Shown here piece after piece: positions 10,746 through 22,300 of a stretch of 64,000 nucleotides of DNA. Both the position numbers and the translations under genes were made by a program. The stretch comes from Chlorocebus sabaeus. Taxonomy: Eukaryota > Chordata > Mammalia > Primates > Cercopithecidae. The number at the start of each line of letters is the position of its first letter. Position 1 is the first letter of the stretch. The notes beneath the pieces are model-generated. The model was not told where the DNA came from and made no database searches. It saw nothing but the letters and a program-made list of their open reading frames with translations. Where the stretch lies: the NCBI RefSeq assembly GCF_047675955.1, contig NW_027327626.1:930001-994000 (forward strand). The letters are read 5' to 3'.

Positions 10746-11351
10746 AAAGGGATATTTGGAAGCCCATAGTGGGCTAGGGTGAATAAGGAAATATCTTCCG
10801 TTCAAAACTGGAAAGAAGCTTTCTGAGAAACTGCTCTGTGTTCTCTTAATTCATCTCACAGAGTTACATCTTTCCGTTCATGAAGCCTTTCGCTAAGACT
10901 GTTCTTGTAGAATTGGCGAAGGGATATTTGGAAGCCCATAGAGGGCTATGGTGAAAAAGGAAATACCTTCCGTTCAAAACTGGAAAGAAGCTTTCTGAGA
11001 AACTGCTCTGTGTTCTGTTAATTCATCTCAGAGAGTTACATCTTTCCCTTCAAGAAGCCTTTCGCTAAGGCTGTTCTTGTGGAATTGGCAAAGGGATATT
11101 TGGAAGCCCATAGAGGGCTATGGTGAAAAAGGAAATATCTTCCGTTCAAAACTGGAAAGAGGCTTTCTGAGAAACTGCTCTGTGTTCTGTTAATTCATCT
11201 CACAGAGTTACATCTTTCCCTTCAAGAAGCCTTTCGCTAAGGCTGTTCTTGTGGAATTGGAAAAGGGATATTTGGAAGCCCATAGAGGGCTATGGTGAAA
11301 AAGGAAATATCTTCCGTTCAAAACTGGAAAGAAGCTTTCTGAGAAACTGCT

Positions 11352-13586
11352 TTGTGTTCTGTTAATTCATCTCACAGAGTTACATCTTTCCCTTCAAGAA
11401 GCCTTTCGCTAAGGCTGTTCTTGTGGAATTGGCAAAGGGATATTTGGAAGCCCATAGAGGGCTATGGTGAAAAAGGAAATATCTTCCGTTCAAAACTGGA
11501 AAGAAGCTTTCTGAGAAACTGCTCTGTGTTCTGTTAATTTATCTCACAGAGTTACATCTTTCCGTTCAAGAAGCCTTTCGCTAAGACTGTTCTTGTAGAA
11601 TTGGCAAAGGGATATTTGGAAGCCCATAGAGGGCTATGGTGAAAAAGGAAATATCTTCCGTTCAAAACTGGAAAGAAGCTTTCTGAGAAACTGCTCTGTG
11701 TTCTGTTAATTCGTCTCACAGAGTTACATCTTTCCCTTCAAGAAGCCTTTCGCTAAGGCTGTTCTTGTGGAATTGCAAAGGGATATTTGGAAGCCCATTG
11801 AGGGCTATGGTGAAAAAGGAAATATCTTCCGTTCAAAACTGGAAAGAAGCTTTCTGAGAAACTGCTCTGTGTTCTGTTAATTCATCTCACAGAGTTACAT
11901 CTTTCCCTTCAAGAAGCCTTTCGCTAAGGCTGTTCTTGTGGAACTGGCAAAGGGATATTTGGAAGCCCATAGAGGGCTATGGTGAAAAAGGAAATATCTT
12001 CCGTTCAAAACTGGAAAGAAGCTTTCTGAGAAACTGCTCTGTGTTCTGTTAATTCATCTCACAGAGTTACATCTTTCCCTTCAAGAAGCCTTTCGCTAAG
12101 GCTGTTCTTGTGGAATTGGCCAAGGGATATTTGGAAGCCCATAGAGGGCTATGGTGAAAAAGGAAATATCTTCCGTTCAAAACTGGAAAGAAGCTTTCTG
12201 AGAAACTGCTCTGTGTTCTGTTAATTCATCTCACAGAGGTACATCTTTCCCTTCAAGAAGCCTTTCGCTAAGACTGTTCTTGTGGAATTGGCAAAGGGAT
12301 ATTTGGAAGCCCATAGAGGGCTATGGTGAAAAAGGAAATATCTTCCGTTCAAAACTGGAAAGAAGCTTTCTGAGAAACTGCTCTGTGTTCTGTTAATTCA
12401 TCTCACAGAGTTATATCTTTCCCTTCAAGAAGCCTTTCGCTAAGGCTGTTCTTGTGGAATTGGCCAAGGGATATTTGGAAGCCCTTAGAGGGCTATGGTG
12501 AAAAAGGAAATATCTTCCGTTCAAAACTGGAAAGAAGCTTTCTGAGAAACTGCTCTGTGTTCTGTTAATTCATCTCACAGAGTTACATCTTTCCCTTCAA
12601 GAAGCCTTTCGCTAAGGCTGTTCTTGTAGAATTGGCAAAGGGATATTTGGAAGCCCATAGAGGGCTATGCTGAAAAAGGAAATAAGTTCCGTTCAAAACT
12701 GGAAAGAAGCTTTCTGAGAAACTGCTCTGTGTTCTGTTAATTCATCTCACAGAGTTACATCTTTCCCTTCAAGAAGCCTTTCGCTAAGGCTGTTCTTGTG
12801 GAATTGGCAAAGGGATATTTGGAAGCCCTTAGAGGGCTATGGTGAAAAAGGAAATATCTTCCGTTCAAAACTGGAAAGAAGCTTTCTGAGAAACTGCTCT
12901 GTGTTGTGTTAGCTCATCTCACAGAGTTACATCTTTCCCTTCAAGAAGCCTTTCGCTAAGGCTGTTCTTGTGGAATTGGCAAAGGGATATTTGGAATCCC
13001 ATAGAGGGCTATGGTGAAAAAGGAAATATCTTCCGTTCAAAACTGGAAAGAAGCTTTCTGAGAAACTGCTCTGTGTTCTGTTAATTCATCTCACAGAGTT
13101 ACATCTTTCCCTTCAAGAAGTCTTTCGCTAAGGCTGTTCTTGTGGAATTGGCAAAGGGATATTTGGAAGCCCATAGAGGGCTATGGTGAAAAAGGAAATA
13201 TCTTCCGTTCAATATTGGAAAGAAGCTTTCTGAGAAACTGCTCTGTGTTCTGTTAATTCATCTCACAGAGTTACATCTTTCCCTTCAAGAAGCCTTTCGC
13301 TAAGGCTGTTCTTGTGGAATTGGCAAAGGGATATTTGGAAGCCCATAGAGGGCTATGGTGAAAAAGGAAATATCTTCCGTTCAAAACTGGAAAGAAGCTT
13401 TCTGAGAAACTGCACTGTGTTCTGTTAATTCATCTCACAGAGTTACATCTTTCCCTTCAAGAAGCCTTTCGCTAAGACTGTTCTTGTAGAATTGGCAAAG
13501 GGATATTTGGAAGCCCATAGAGGGCTATGGTGAAAAAGGAAATATCTTCCGTTCAAAACTGGAAAGAAGCTTTCTGAGAAACTGCT
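11352..13586 (+). repeat. 13-mer repeat inside the 48-mer, copy 1 (2235 bp)
   Basis: Thirteen monomers recur at an offset of 2235 (13 x 172 minus 1; the deletion is ttgcaaaggg near 11774). Marks in order: aatttatctcac with ttccgttcaag and gtagaattgg; ttgcaaaggg with ccattgagg; gaactggc; ttggccaagg; cacagaggtac; gttatatc; cccttag; gtagaattgg with atgctgaaaaagg; gtgttgtgttagctc; ggaatccc; caatattgg; and tgcactgtg. Boundaries are approximate. An image lies at 19604-21838 in the second 48-mer. This shows that the 13-mer arose before the 48-mer duplicated. Confidence 0.85.
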
Positions 13587-15700
13587 CTGTGTTCTGTTAA
13601 TTCATCTCACAGAGTTACATCTTTCCCTTCAAGAAGCCTTTCGCTAAGGCTGTTCTTGTGGAATTGGCAAAGGGATATTTGGAAGCCCATAGAGGGCTAT
13701 GGTGAAAAAGGAAATATCTTCCGTTCAAAACTGGAAAGAAGCTTTCTGAGAAACTGCTCTGTGTTCTGTTAATTTATCTCACAGAGTTACATCTTTCCGT
13801 TCAAGAAGCCTTTCGCTAAGACTGTTCTTGTAGAATTGGCAAAGGGATATTTGGAAGCCCATAGAGGGCTATGGTGAAAAAGGAAATATCTTCCGTTCAA
13901 AACTGGAAAGAAGCTTTCTGAGAAACTGCTCTGTGTTCTGTTAATTCATCTCACAGAGTTACATCTTTCCCTTCAAGAAGCCTTTCGCTAAGGCTGTTCT
14001 TGTGGAATTGCAAAGGGATATTTGGAAGCCCATTGAGGGCTATGGTGAAAAAGGAAATATCTTCCGTTCAAAACTGGAAAGAAGCTTTCTGAGAAACTGC
14101 TCTGTGTTCTGTTAATTCATCTCACAGAGTTACATCTTTCCCTTCAAGAAGCCTTTCGCTAAGGCTGTTCTTGTGGAACTGGCAAAGGGATATTTGGAAG
14201 CCCATAGAGGGCTATGGTGAAAAAGGAAATATCTTCCGTTCAAAACTGGAAAGAAGCTTTCTGAGAAACTGCTCTGTGTTCTGTTAATTCACCTCACAGA
14301 GTTACATCTTTCCCTTCAAGAAGCCTTTCGCTAAGGCTGTTCTTGTGGAATTGGCCAAGGGATATTTGGAAGCCCATAGAGGGCTATGGTGAAAAAGGAA
14401 ATATCTTCCGTTCAAAACTGGAAAGAAGCTTTCTGAGAAACTGCTCTGTGTTCTGTTAATTCATCTCACAGAGGTACATCTTTCCCTTCAAGAAGCCTTT
14501 CGCTAAGACTGTTCTTGTGGAATTGGCAAAGGGATATTTGGAAGCCCATAGAGGGCTATGGTGAAAAAGGAAATATCTTCCGTTCAAAACTGGAAAGAAG
14601 CTTTCTGAGAAACTGCTCTGTGTTCTGTTAATTCATCTCACAGAGTTATATCTTTCCCTTCAAGAAGCCTTTCGCTAAGGCTGTTCTTGTGGAATTGGCC
14701 AAGGGATATTTGGAAGCCCTTAGAGGGCTATGGTGAAAAAGGAAATATCTTCCGTTCAAAACTGGAAAGAAGCTTTCTGAGAAACTGCTCTGTGTTCTGT
14801 TAATTCATCTCACAGAGTTACATCTTTCCCTTCAAGAAGCCTTTCGCTAAGGCTGTTCTTGTAGAATTGGCAAAGGGATATTTGGAAGCCCATAGAGGGC
14901 TATGCTGAAAAAGGAAATAACTTCCGTTCAAAACTGGAAAGAAGCTTTCTGAGAAACTGCTCTGTGTTCTGTTAATTCATCTCACAGAGTTACATCTTTC
15001 CCTTCAAGAAGCCTTTCGCTAAGGCTGTTCTTGTGGAATTGGCAAAGGGATATTTGGAAGCCCATAGAGGGCTATGGTGAAAAAGGAAATATCTTCCGTT
15101 CAAAACTGGAAAGAAGCTTTCTGAGAAACTGCTCTGTGTTGTGTTAGCTCATCTCACAGAGTTACATCTTTCCCTTCAAGAAGCCTTTCGCTAAGGCTGT
15201 TCTTGTGGAATTGGCAAAGGGATATTTGGAATCCCATAGAGGGCTATGGTGAAAAAGGAAATATCTTCCGTTCAAAACTGGAAAGAAGCTTTCTGAGAAA
15301 CTGCTCTGTGTTCTGTTAATTCATCTCACAGAGTTACATCTTTCCCTTCAAGAAGCCTTTCGCTAAGGCTGTTCTTGTGGAATTGGCAAAGGGATATTTG
15401 GAAGCCCATAGAGGGCTATGGTGAAAAAGGAAATATCTTCCGTTCAATATTGGAAAGAAGCTTTCTGAGAAACTGCTCTGTGTTCTGTTAATTCATCTCA
15501 CAGAGTTACATCTTTCCCTTCAAGAAGCCTTTCGCTAAGGCTGTTCTTGTGGAATTGGCAAAGGGATATTTGGAAGCCCATAGAGGGCTATGGTGAAAAA
15601 GGAAATATCTTCCGTTCAAAACTGGAAAGAAGCTTTCTGAGAAACTGCACTGTGTTCTGTTAATTCATCTCACAGAGTTACATCTTTCCCTTCAAGAAGC
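13587..15700 (+). repeat. 13-mer repeat inside the 48-mer, copy 2, incomplete
   Basis: This segment follows the order of 11352-13586 at +2235 until about 15700. There the tgcactgtg monomer continues with ctacggtg and the aaggtttctg unit instead of the cgctaagactg unit seen near 13470. The right end therefore switches into the five-monomer order also seen at 1-859. An image lies near 21839-23952. A private mark is ttcacctcac near 14289, shared only with its image near 22541. Confidence 0.82.
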
Positions 15701-16309
15701 CTTTCGCTAAGGCTGTTCTTGTGGAATTGGCAAAGGGATATTTGGAAGCCCATAGAGGGCTACGGTGAAAAAGGAAATATCTTCCGTTCAAAACTGGAAA
15801 GAAGGTTTCTGAGAAACTGCTCTCTGTTCCGTTAATTCATCTCACAGAGTTACTTCCTCCCCTTCAAGAAGCCTTTCGCTAAGGCTGTTCTTGTGGAATT
15901 GGCAAATGATATTTGGAAGCCCATAGAGGGCTATGGTGAAAAAGGAAATATCTTCCGTTCAAAACTGGAAAGAAGCTTTCTGAGAAACTGCTCTGTGTTC
16001 TGTTAATTCATCTCACAGAGTTACATCTTTCCCTTCAAGAAGCCTTTCGCTAAGGCTGTTCTTGTGGAATTGGCAAAGGGATATTTGGAAGCCCATAGAG
16101 GGCTATGGTGAAAAAGGAAATATCTTCCGTTCAAAACTGGAAAGAAGCTTTCTGAGAAACTGCTCTGTGATCTGTCAATTCATCACACAGAGTTACATCT
16201 TTCCCTTCAAGAAGCCTTTCGCTGAGGCTGTTCTTGTGGAATTGGCAAAGGGATATTTGGAAGCCCATAGAGGGCTATGGTGAAAAAGGAAATATCTTCC
16301 GTTCAAAAC
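14763..16309 (+). repeat. 9-mer (1547 bp), first occurrence inside the 48-mer
   Basis: This nine-monomer order ends each 48-mer: gtagaattgg with atgctgaaaaagg; near-consensus; gtgttgtgttagctc with ggaatccc; caatattgg; tgcactgtg; ctacggtg with aaggtttctg; aatgatattt (deletion near 15907); near-consensus; and gtgatctgtcaattcatc. Its last five monomers equal the 5-mer at 1-859 in order. Here it is single, whereas its image in the second 48-mer is followed by an extra tandem copy. Confidence 0.85.
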
Positions 16310-19300
16310 TGGAAAGAAGCTTTCTGAGAAACTGCTCTGTGTTCTGTTAATTCATCTCACAGAGTTACATCTTTCCCTTCAAGAAGCCTGTCGCTAAGGC
16401 TGTTCTTGTGGAATTGGCAAAGGGATATTTGGAAGCCCATAGAGGGCTATGGTGAAAAAGGAAATATCTTCCGTTCAAACTGGAAAGAAGCTTTCTGAGA
16501 AACTGCTCTGTGTTCTGTTAATTCATCTCACAGAGTTACATCTTTCCCTTCAAGAAGCCTTTCTCTAAGGCTGTTCTTGTGGAATTGGCAAAGGGATATT
16601 TGGAAGCCCTTAGAGGGCTATGGTGAAAAAGGAAATATCTTCCGTTCAAAACTGGAAAGAAGCTTTCTGAGAAACTGCTCTGTGTTCTGTCAATTCATCA
16701 CACAGAGTTACATCTTTCCCTTCAAGAAGACTTTCGCTGAGGCTGTTCTTGTGGAATTGTCAAAGGGATATTTGGAAGCCCATAGAGGGCTATGGTGAAA
16801 AAGAAAATATCTTCCGTTCAAAACTGGAAAGAAGCTTTCTGAGAAACTGCTCTGTGTTCTGTTAATTCATCACACAGAGTTACGTCTTTCCCTTCAAGAA
16901 GCCTTTCGCTAAGGCTGTTCTTGTGGAATTGGCCAAGGGATATTTGGAAGCCCATAGAGGGCTATGGTGAAAAAGGAAATATCTTCCGTTCAAAGCTGGA
17001 AAGAAGCTTTCTGAGAAACTGCTCTGTGTTCTGTTAATTCATCTCACAGAGTTACATCTTTCTCTTCAAGAAGCCTTTCGCTATGGCTGTTCTTGTGGAA
17101 TAGGAAAAGGGATATTTGGAAGCCCATAGAGGGCTATGGTGAAAAAGGAAATATCTTCCGGTCAAAACCGGAAAGAAGCTTTCTGAGAAACTGCTCTGTG
17201 TTCTGTTAATTCATCTCACAGAGTTACATCTTTCCCTTCAAGAAGCCTTTCGCTAAGGCTGTTCTTGTGGAATTGGCAAAGGGATATTTGGAAGCCAATA
17301 GAGGGCTATGGTGAAAAAGGAAATATCTTCCGTTCAAAACTGGAAAGAAGCTTTCTGAGAAACTGCTCTGTGTTCTGTTAATTCATCTCACAGAGTTACA
17401 TCTTTCCCTTCAAGAAGCCTGTCGCTAAGGCTGTTCTTGTGGAATTGGCAAAGGGATATTTGGAAGCCCATAGAGGGCTATGGTGAAAAAGGAAATATCT
17501 TCCGTTCAAAACTGGAAAGAAGCTTTCTGAGAAACTGCTCTGTGTTCTGTTAATTCATCTCACAGAGTTACATCTTTCCCTTCAAGAAGCCTTTCGCTAA
17601 GGCTGTTCTTGTGGAATTGGCAAAGGGATATTTGGAAGCCCATAGAGGGCTATGGTGAAAAAGGAAATATCTTCCGTTCAAAACTGGAAAGAAGCTTTCT
17701 GAGAAACTGCTCTGTGTTCTGTCAATTCATCACACAGAGTTACATCTTTCCCTTCAAGAAGACTTTCGCTGAGGCTGTTCTTGTGGAATTGGCAAAGGGA
17801 TATTTGGAAGCCCATAGAGGGCTATGGTGAAAAAGGAAATATCTTCCGTTCAAAACTGGAAAGAAGCTTTCTGAGAAACTGCTCTGTGTTCTGTTAATTC
17901 ATCTCACAGAGTTACATCTTTCCCTTCAAGAAGCCTTTCGCTAAGGCTGTTCTTGTGGAATTGGCAAAGGGATATTTGGAAGCCCATAGAGGGCTATGGT
18001 GAAAAAGGAAATATCTTCCGTTCAAAACTGGAAAGAAGCTTTCTGAGAAACTGCTCTGTGTTCTGTTAATTTATCTCACAGAGTTACATCTTTCCCTTCA
18101 AGAAGCCTTTCGCTAAGGCTGTTCTTATAGAATTGGCAAAGGGATATTTGGAAGCCCATAGAGGGCTATGGTGAAAAAGGAAATATCTTCCGTTCAAAAC
18201 TGGAAAGAAGCTTTCTGAGAAACTGCTCTGTGTTCTGTTAATTCATCTCACAGAGTTACATCTTTCCCTTCAAGAAGCCTTTCGCTAAGGCTGTTCTTGT
18301 GGAATTGGAAAAGGGATATTTGGAAGCCCATAGAGGGCTATGGTGAAAAAGGAAATATCTTCCGTTCAAAACTGGAAAGAAGCTTTCTGAGAAACTGCTC
18401 TGTGTTCTGTTAATTCATCTCACAGAGTTACATCTTTCCCTTCAAGAAGCCTTTCGCTAAGGCTGTTCTTGTGGAATTGGCCAAGGGATATTTGGAAGCC
18501 CATAGAGGGCTATGGTGAAAAAGGAAATATCTTCCGTTCAAAGCTGGAAAGAAGCTTTCTGAGAAACTGCTCTGTGTTCTGTTAATTCATCTCACAGAGT
18601 TACATCTTTCTCTTCAAGAAGCCTTTCGCTATGGCTGTTCTTGTGGAATAGGAAAAGGGATATTTGGAAGCCCATAGAGGGCTATGGTGAAAAAGGAAAT
18701 ATCTTCCGGTCAAAACCGGAAAGAAGCTTTCTGAGAAACTGCTCTGTGTTCTGTTAATTCATCTCACAGAGTTACATCTTTCCCTTCAAGAAGCCTGTCG
18801 CTAAGGCTGTTCTTGTGGAATTGGCAAAGGGATATTTGGAAGCCCATAGAGGGCTATGGTGAAAAAGGCATTATCTTTCGTTCAAAACTGGAAAGAAGCT
18901 TTCTGAGAAACTGCTCTGTGTTCTGTTAATTCATCTCACAGAGCTACATCTTTCCCTTCAAGAAGCCTTTCGCTAAGGCTGTTCTTGTGGAACGGGCAAA
19001 GGGATATTTGGAAGCCCATAGTGGGCTAGGGTGAATAAGGAAATATCTTCCGTTCAAAACTGGAAAGAAGCTTTCTGAGAAACTGCTCTGTGTTCTCTTA
19101 ATTCATCTCACAGAGTTACATCTTTCCGTTCATGAAGCCTTTCGCTAAGACTGTTCTTGTAGAATTGGCGAAGGGATATTTGGAAGCCCATAGAGGGCTA
19201 TGGTGAAAAAGGAAATACCTTCCGTTCAAAACTGGAAAGAAGCTTTCTGAGAAACTGCTCTGTGTTCTGTTAATTCATCTCAGAGAGTTACATCTTTCCC

Positions 19301-22300
19301 TTCAAGAAGCCTTTCGCTAAGGCTGTTCTTGTGGAATTGGCAAAGGGATATTTGGAAGCCCATAGAGGGCTATGGTGAAAAAGGAAATATCTTCCGTTCA
19401 AAACTGGAAAGAGGCTTTCTGAGAAACTGCTCTGTGTTCTGTTAATTCATCTCACAGAGTTACATCTTTCCCTTCAAGAAGCCTTTCGCTAAGGCTGTTC
19501 TTGTGGAATTGGAAAAGGGATATTTGGAAGCCCATAGAGGGCTATGGTGAAAAAGGAAATATCTTCCGTTCAAAACTGGAAAGAAGCTTTCTGAGAAACT
19601 GCTTTGTGTTCTGTTAATTCATCTCACAGAGTTACATCTTTCCCTTCAAGAAGCCTTTCGCTAAGGCTGTTCTTGTGGAATTGGCAAAGGGATATTTGGA
19701 AGCCCATAGAGGGCTATGGTGAAAAAGGAAATATCTTCCGTTCAAAACTGGAAAGAAGCTTTCTGAGAAACTGCTCTGTGTTCTGTTAATTTATCTCACA
19801 GAGTTACATCTTTCCGTTCAAGAAGCCTTTCGCTAAGACTGTTCTTGTAGAATTGGCAAAGGGATATTTGGAAGCCCATAGAGGGCTATGGTGAAAAAGG
19901 AAATATCTTCCGTTCAAAACTGGAAAGAAGCTTTCTGAGAAACTGCTCTGTGTTCTGTTAATTCATCTCACAGAGTTACATCTTTCCCTTCAAGAAGCCT
20001 TTCGCTAAGGCTGTTCTTGTGGAATTGCAAAGGGATATTTGGAAGCCCATTGAGGGCTATGGTGAAAAAGGAAATATCTTCCGTTCAAAACTGGAAAGAA
20101 GCTTTCTGAGAAACTGCTCTGTGTTCTGTTAATTCATCTCACAGAGTTACATCTTTCCCTTCAAGAAGCCTTTCGCTAAGGCTGTTCTTGTGGAACTGGC
20201 AAAGGGATATTTGGAAGCCCATAGAGGGCTATGGTGAAAAAGGAAATATCTTCCGTTCAAAACTGGAAAGAAGCTTTCTGAGAAACTGCTCTGTGTTCTG
20301 TTAATTCATCTCACAGAGTTACATCTTTCCCTTCAAGAAGCCTTTCGCTAAGGCTGTTCTTGTGGAATTGGCCAAGGGATATTTGGAAGCCCATAGAGGG
20401 CTATGGTGAAAAAGGAAATATCTTCCGTTCAAAACTGGAAAGAAGCTTTCTGAGAAACTGCTCTGTGTTCTGTTAATTCATCTCACAGAGGTACATCTTT
20501 CCCTTCAAGAAGCCTTTCGCTAAGACTGTTCTTGTGGAATTGGCAAAGGGATATTTGGAAGCCCATAGAGGGCTATGGTGAAAAAGGAAATATCTTCCGT
20601 TCAAAACTGGAAAGAAGCTTTCTGAGAAACTGCTCTGTGTTCTGTTAATTCATCTCACAGAGTTATATCTTTCCCTTCAAGAAGCCTTTCGCTAAGGCTG
20701 TTCTTGTGGAATTGGCCAAGGGATATTTGGAAGCCCTTAGAGGGCTATGGTGAAAAAGGAAATATCTTCCGTTCAAAACTGGAAAGAAGCTTTCTGAGAA
20801 ACTGCTCTGTGTTCTGTTAATTCATCTCACAGAGTTACATCTTTCCCTTCAAGAAGCCTTTCGCTAAGACTGTTCTTGTAGAATTGGCAAAGGGATATTT
20901 GGAAGCCCATAGAGGGCTATGCTGAAAAAGGAAATAAGTTCCGTTCAAAACTGGAAAGAAGCTTTCTGAGAAACTGCTCTGTGTTCTGTTAATTCATCTC
21001 ACAGAGTTACATCTTTCCCTTCAAGAAGCCTTTCGCTAAGGCTGTTCTTGTGGAATTGGCAAAGGGATATTTGGAAGCCCTTAGAGGGCTATGGTGAAAA
21101 AGGAAATATCTTCCGTTCAAAACTGGAAAGAAGCTTTCTGAGAAACTGCTCTGTGTTGTGTTAGCTCATCTCACAGAGTTACATCTTTCCCTTCAAGAAG
21201 CCTTTCGCTAAGGCTGTTCTTGTGGAATTGGCAAAGGGATATTTGGAATCCCATAGAGGGCTATGGTGAAAAAGGAAATATCTTCCGTTCAAAACTGGAA
21301 AGAAGCTTTCTGAGAAACTGCTCTGTGTTCTGTTAATTCATCTCACAGAGTTACATCTTTCCCTTCAAGAAGTCTTTCGCTAAGGCTGTTCTTGTGGAAT
21401 TGGCAAAGGGATATTTGGAAGCCCATAGAGGGCTATGGTGAAAAAGGAAATATCTTCCGTTCAATATTGGAAAGAAGCTTTCTGAGAAACTGCTCTGTGT
21501 TCTGTTAATTCATCTCACAGAGTTACATCTTTCCCTTCAAGAAGCCTTTCGCTAAGGCTGTTCTTGTGGAATTGGCAAAGGGATATTTGGAAGCCCATAG
21601 AGGGCTATGGTGAAAAAGGAAATATCTTCCGTTCAAAACTGGAAAGAAGCTTTCTGAGAAACTGCACTGTGTTCTGTTAATTCATCTCACAGAGTTACAT
21701 CTTTCCCTTCAAGAAGCCTTTCGCTAAGACTGTTCTTGTAGAATTGGCAAAGGGATATTTGGAAGCCCATAGAGGGCTATGGTGAAAAAGGAAATATCTT
21801 CCGTTCAAAACTGGAAAGAAGCTTTCTGAGAAACTGCTCTGTGTTCTGTTAATTCATCTCACAGAGTTACATCTTTCCCTTCAAGAAGCCTTTCGCTAAG
21901 GCTGTTCTTGTGGAATTGGCAAAGGGATATTTGGAAGCCCATAGAGGGCTATGGTGAAAAAGGAAATATCTTCCGTTCAAAACTGGAAAGAAGCTTTCTG
22001 AGAAACTGCTCTGTGTTCTGTTAATTTATCTCACAGAGTTACATCTTTCCGTTCAAGAAGCCTTTCGCTAAGACTGTTCTTGTAGAATTGGCAAAGGGAT
22101 ATTTGGAAGCCCATAGAGGGCTATGGTGAAAAAGGAAATATCTTCCGTTCAAAACTGGAAAGAAGCTTTCTGAGAAACTGCTCTGTGTTCTGTTAATTCA
22201 TCTCACAGAGTTACATCTTTCCCTTCAAGAAGCCTTTCGCTAAGGCTGTTCTTGTGGAATTGCAAAGGGATATTTGGAAGCCCATTGAGGGCTATGGTGA

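Larger units (their letters stand above)
8058..16309 (+). repeat. 48-monomer tandem duplication, copy 1 (8252 bp)
   Basis: Forty-eight monomers are repeated at an offset of 8252 (48 x 172 minus four deletions near 8224, 11774, 14009 and 15907). Distinctive marks kept in both copies include ctatggctgttc with ataggaaaagg, the hairpin form at 8904-8921 and 10452-10469, ggcattatctttcg, gaacgggcaaagg near 10740 and cataagtgggc-like marks (catagtgggctaggg) near 10767. The left end is placed where tcaaaattgg (8052) stops matching the image site. Differences seen from copy 2 are few: g at 8546, g at 11713, g at 12617 and cataga near 15238. Confidence 0.93.
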
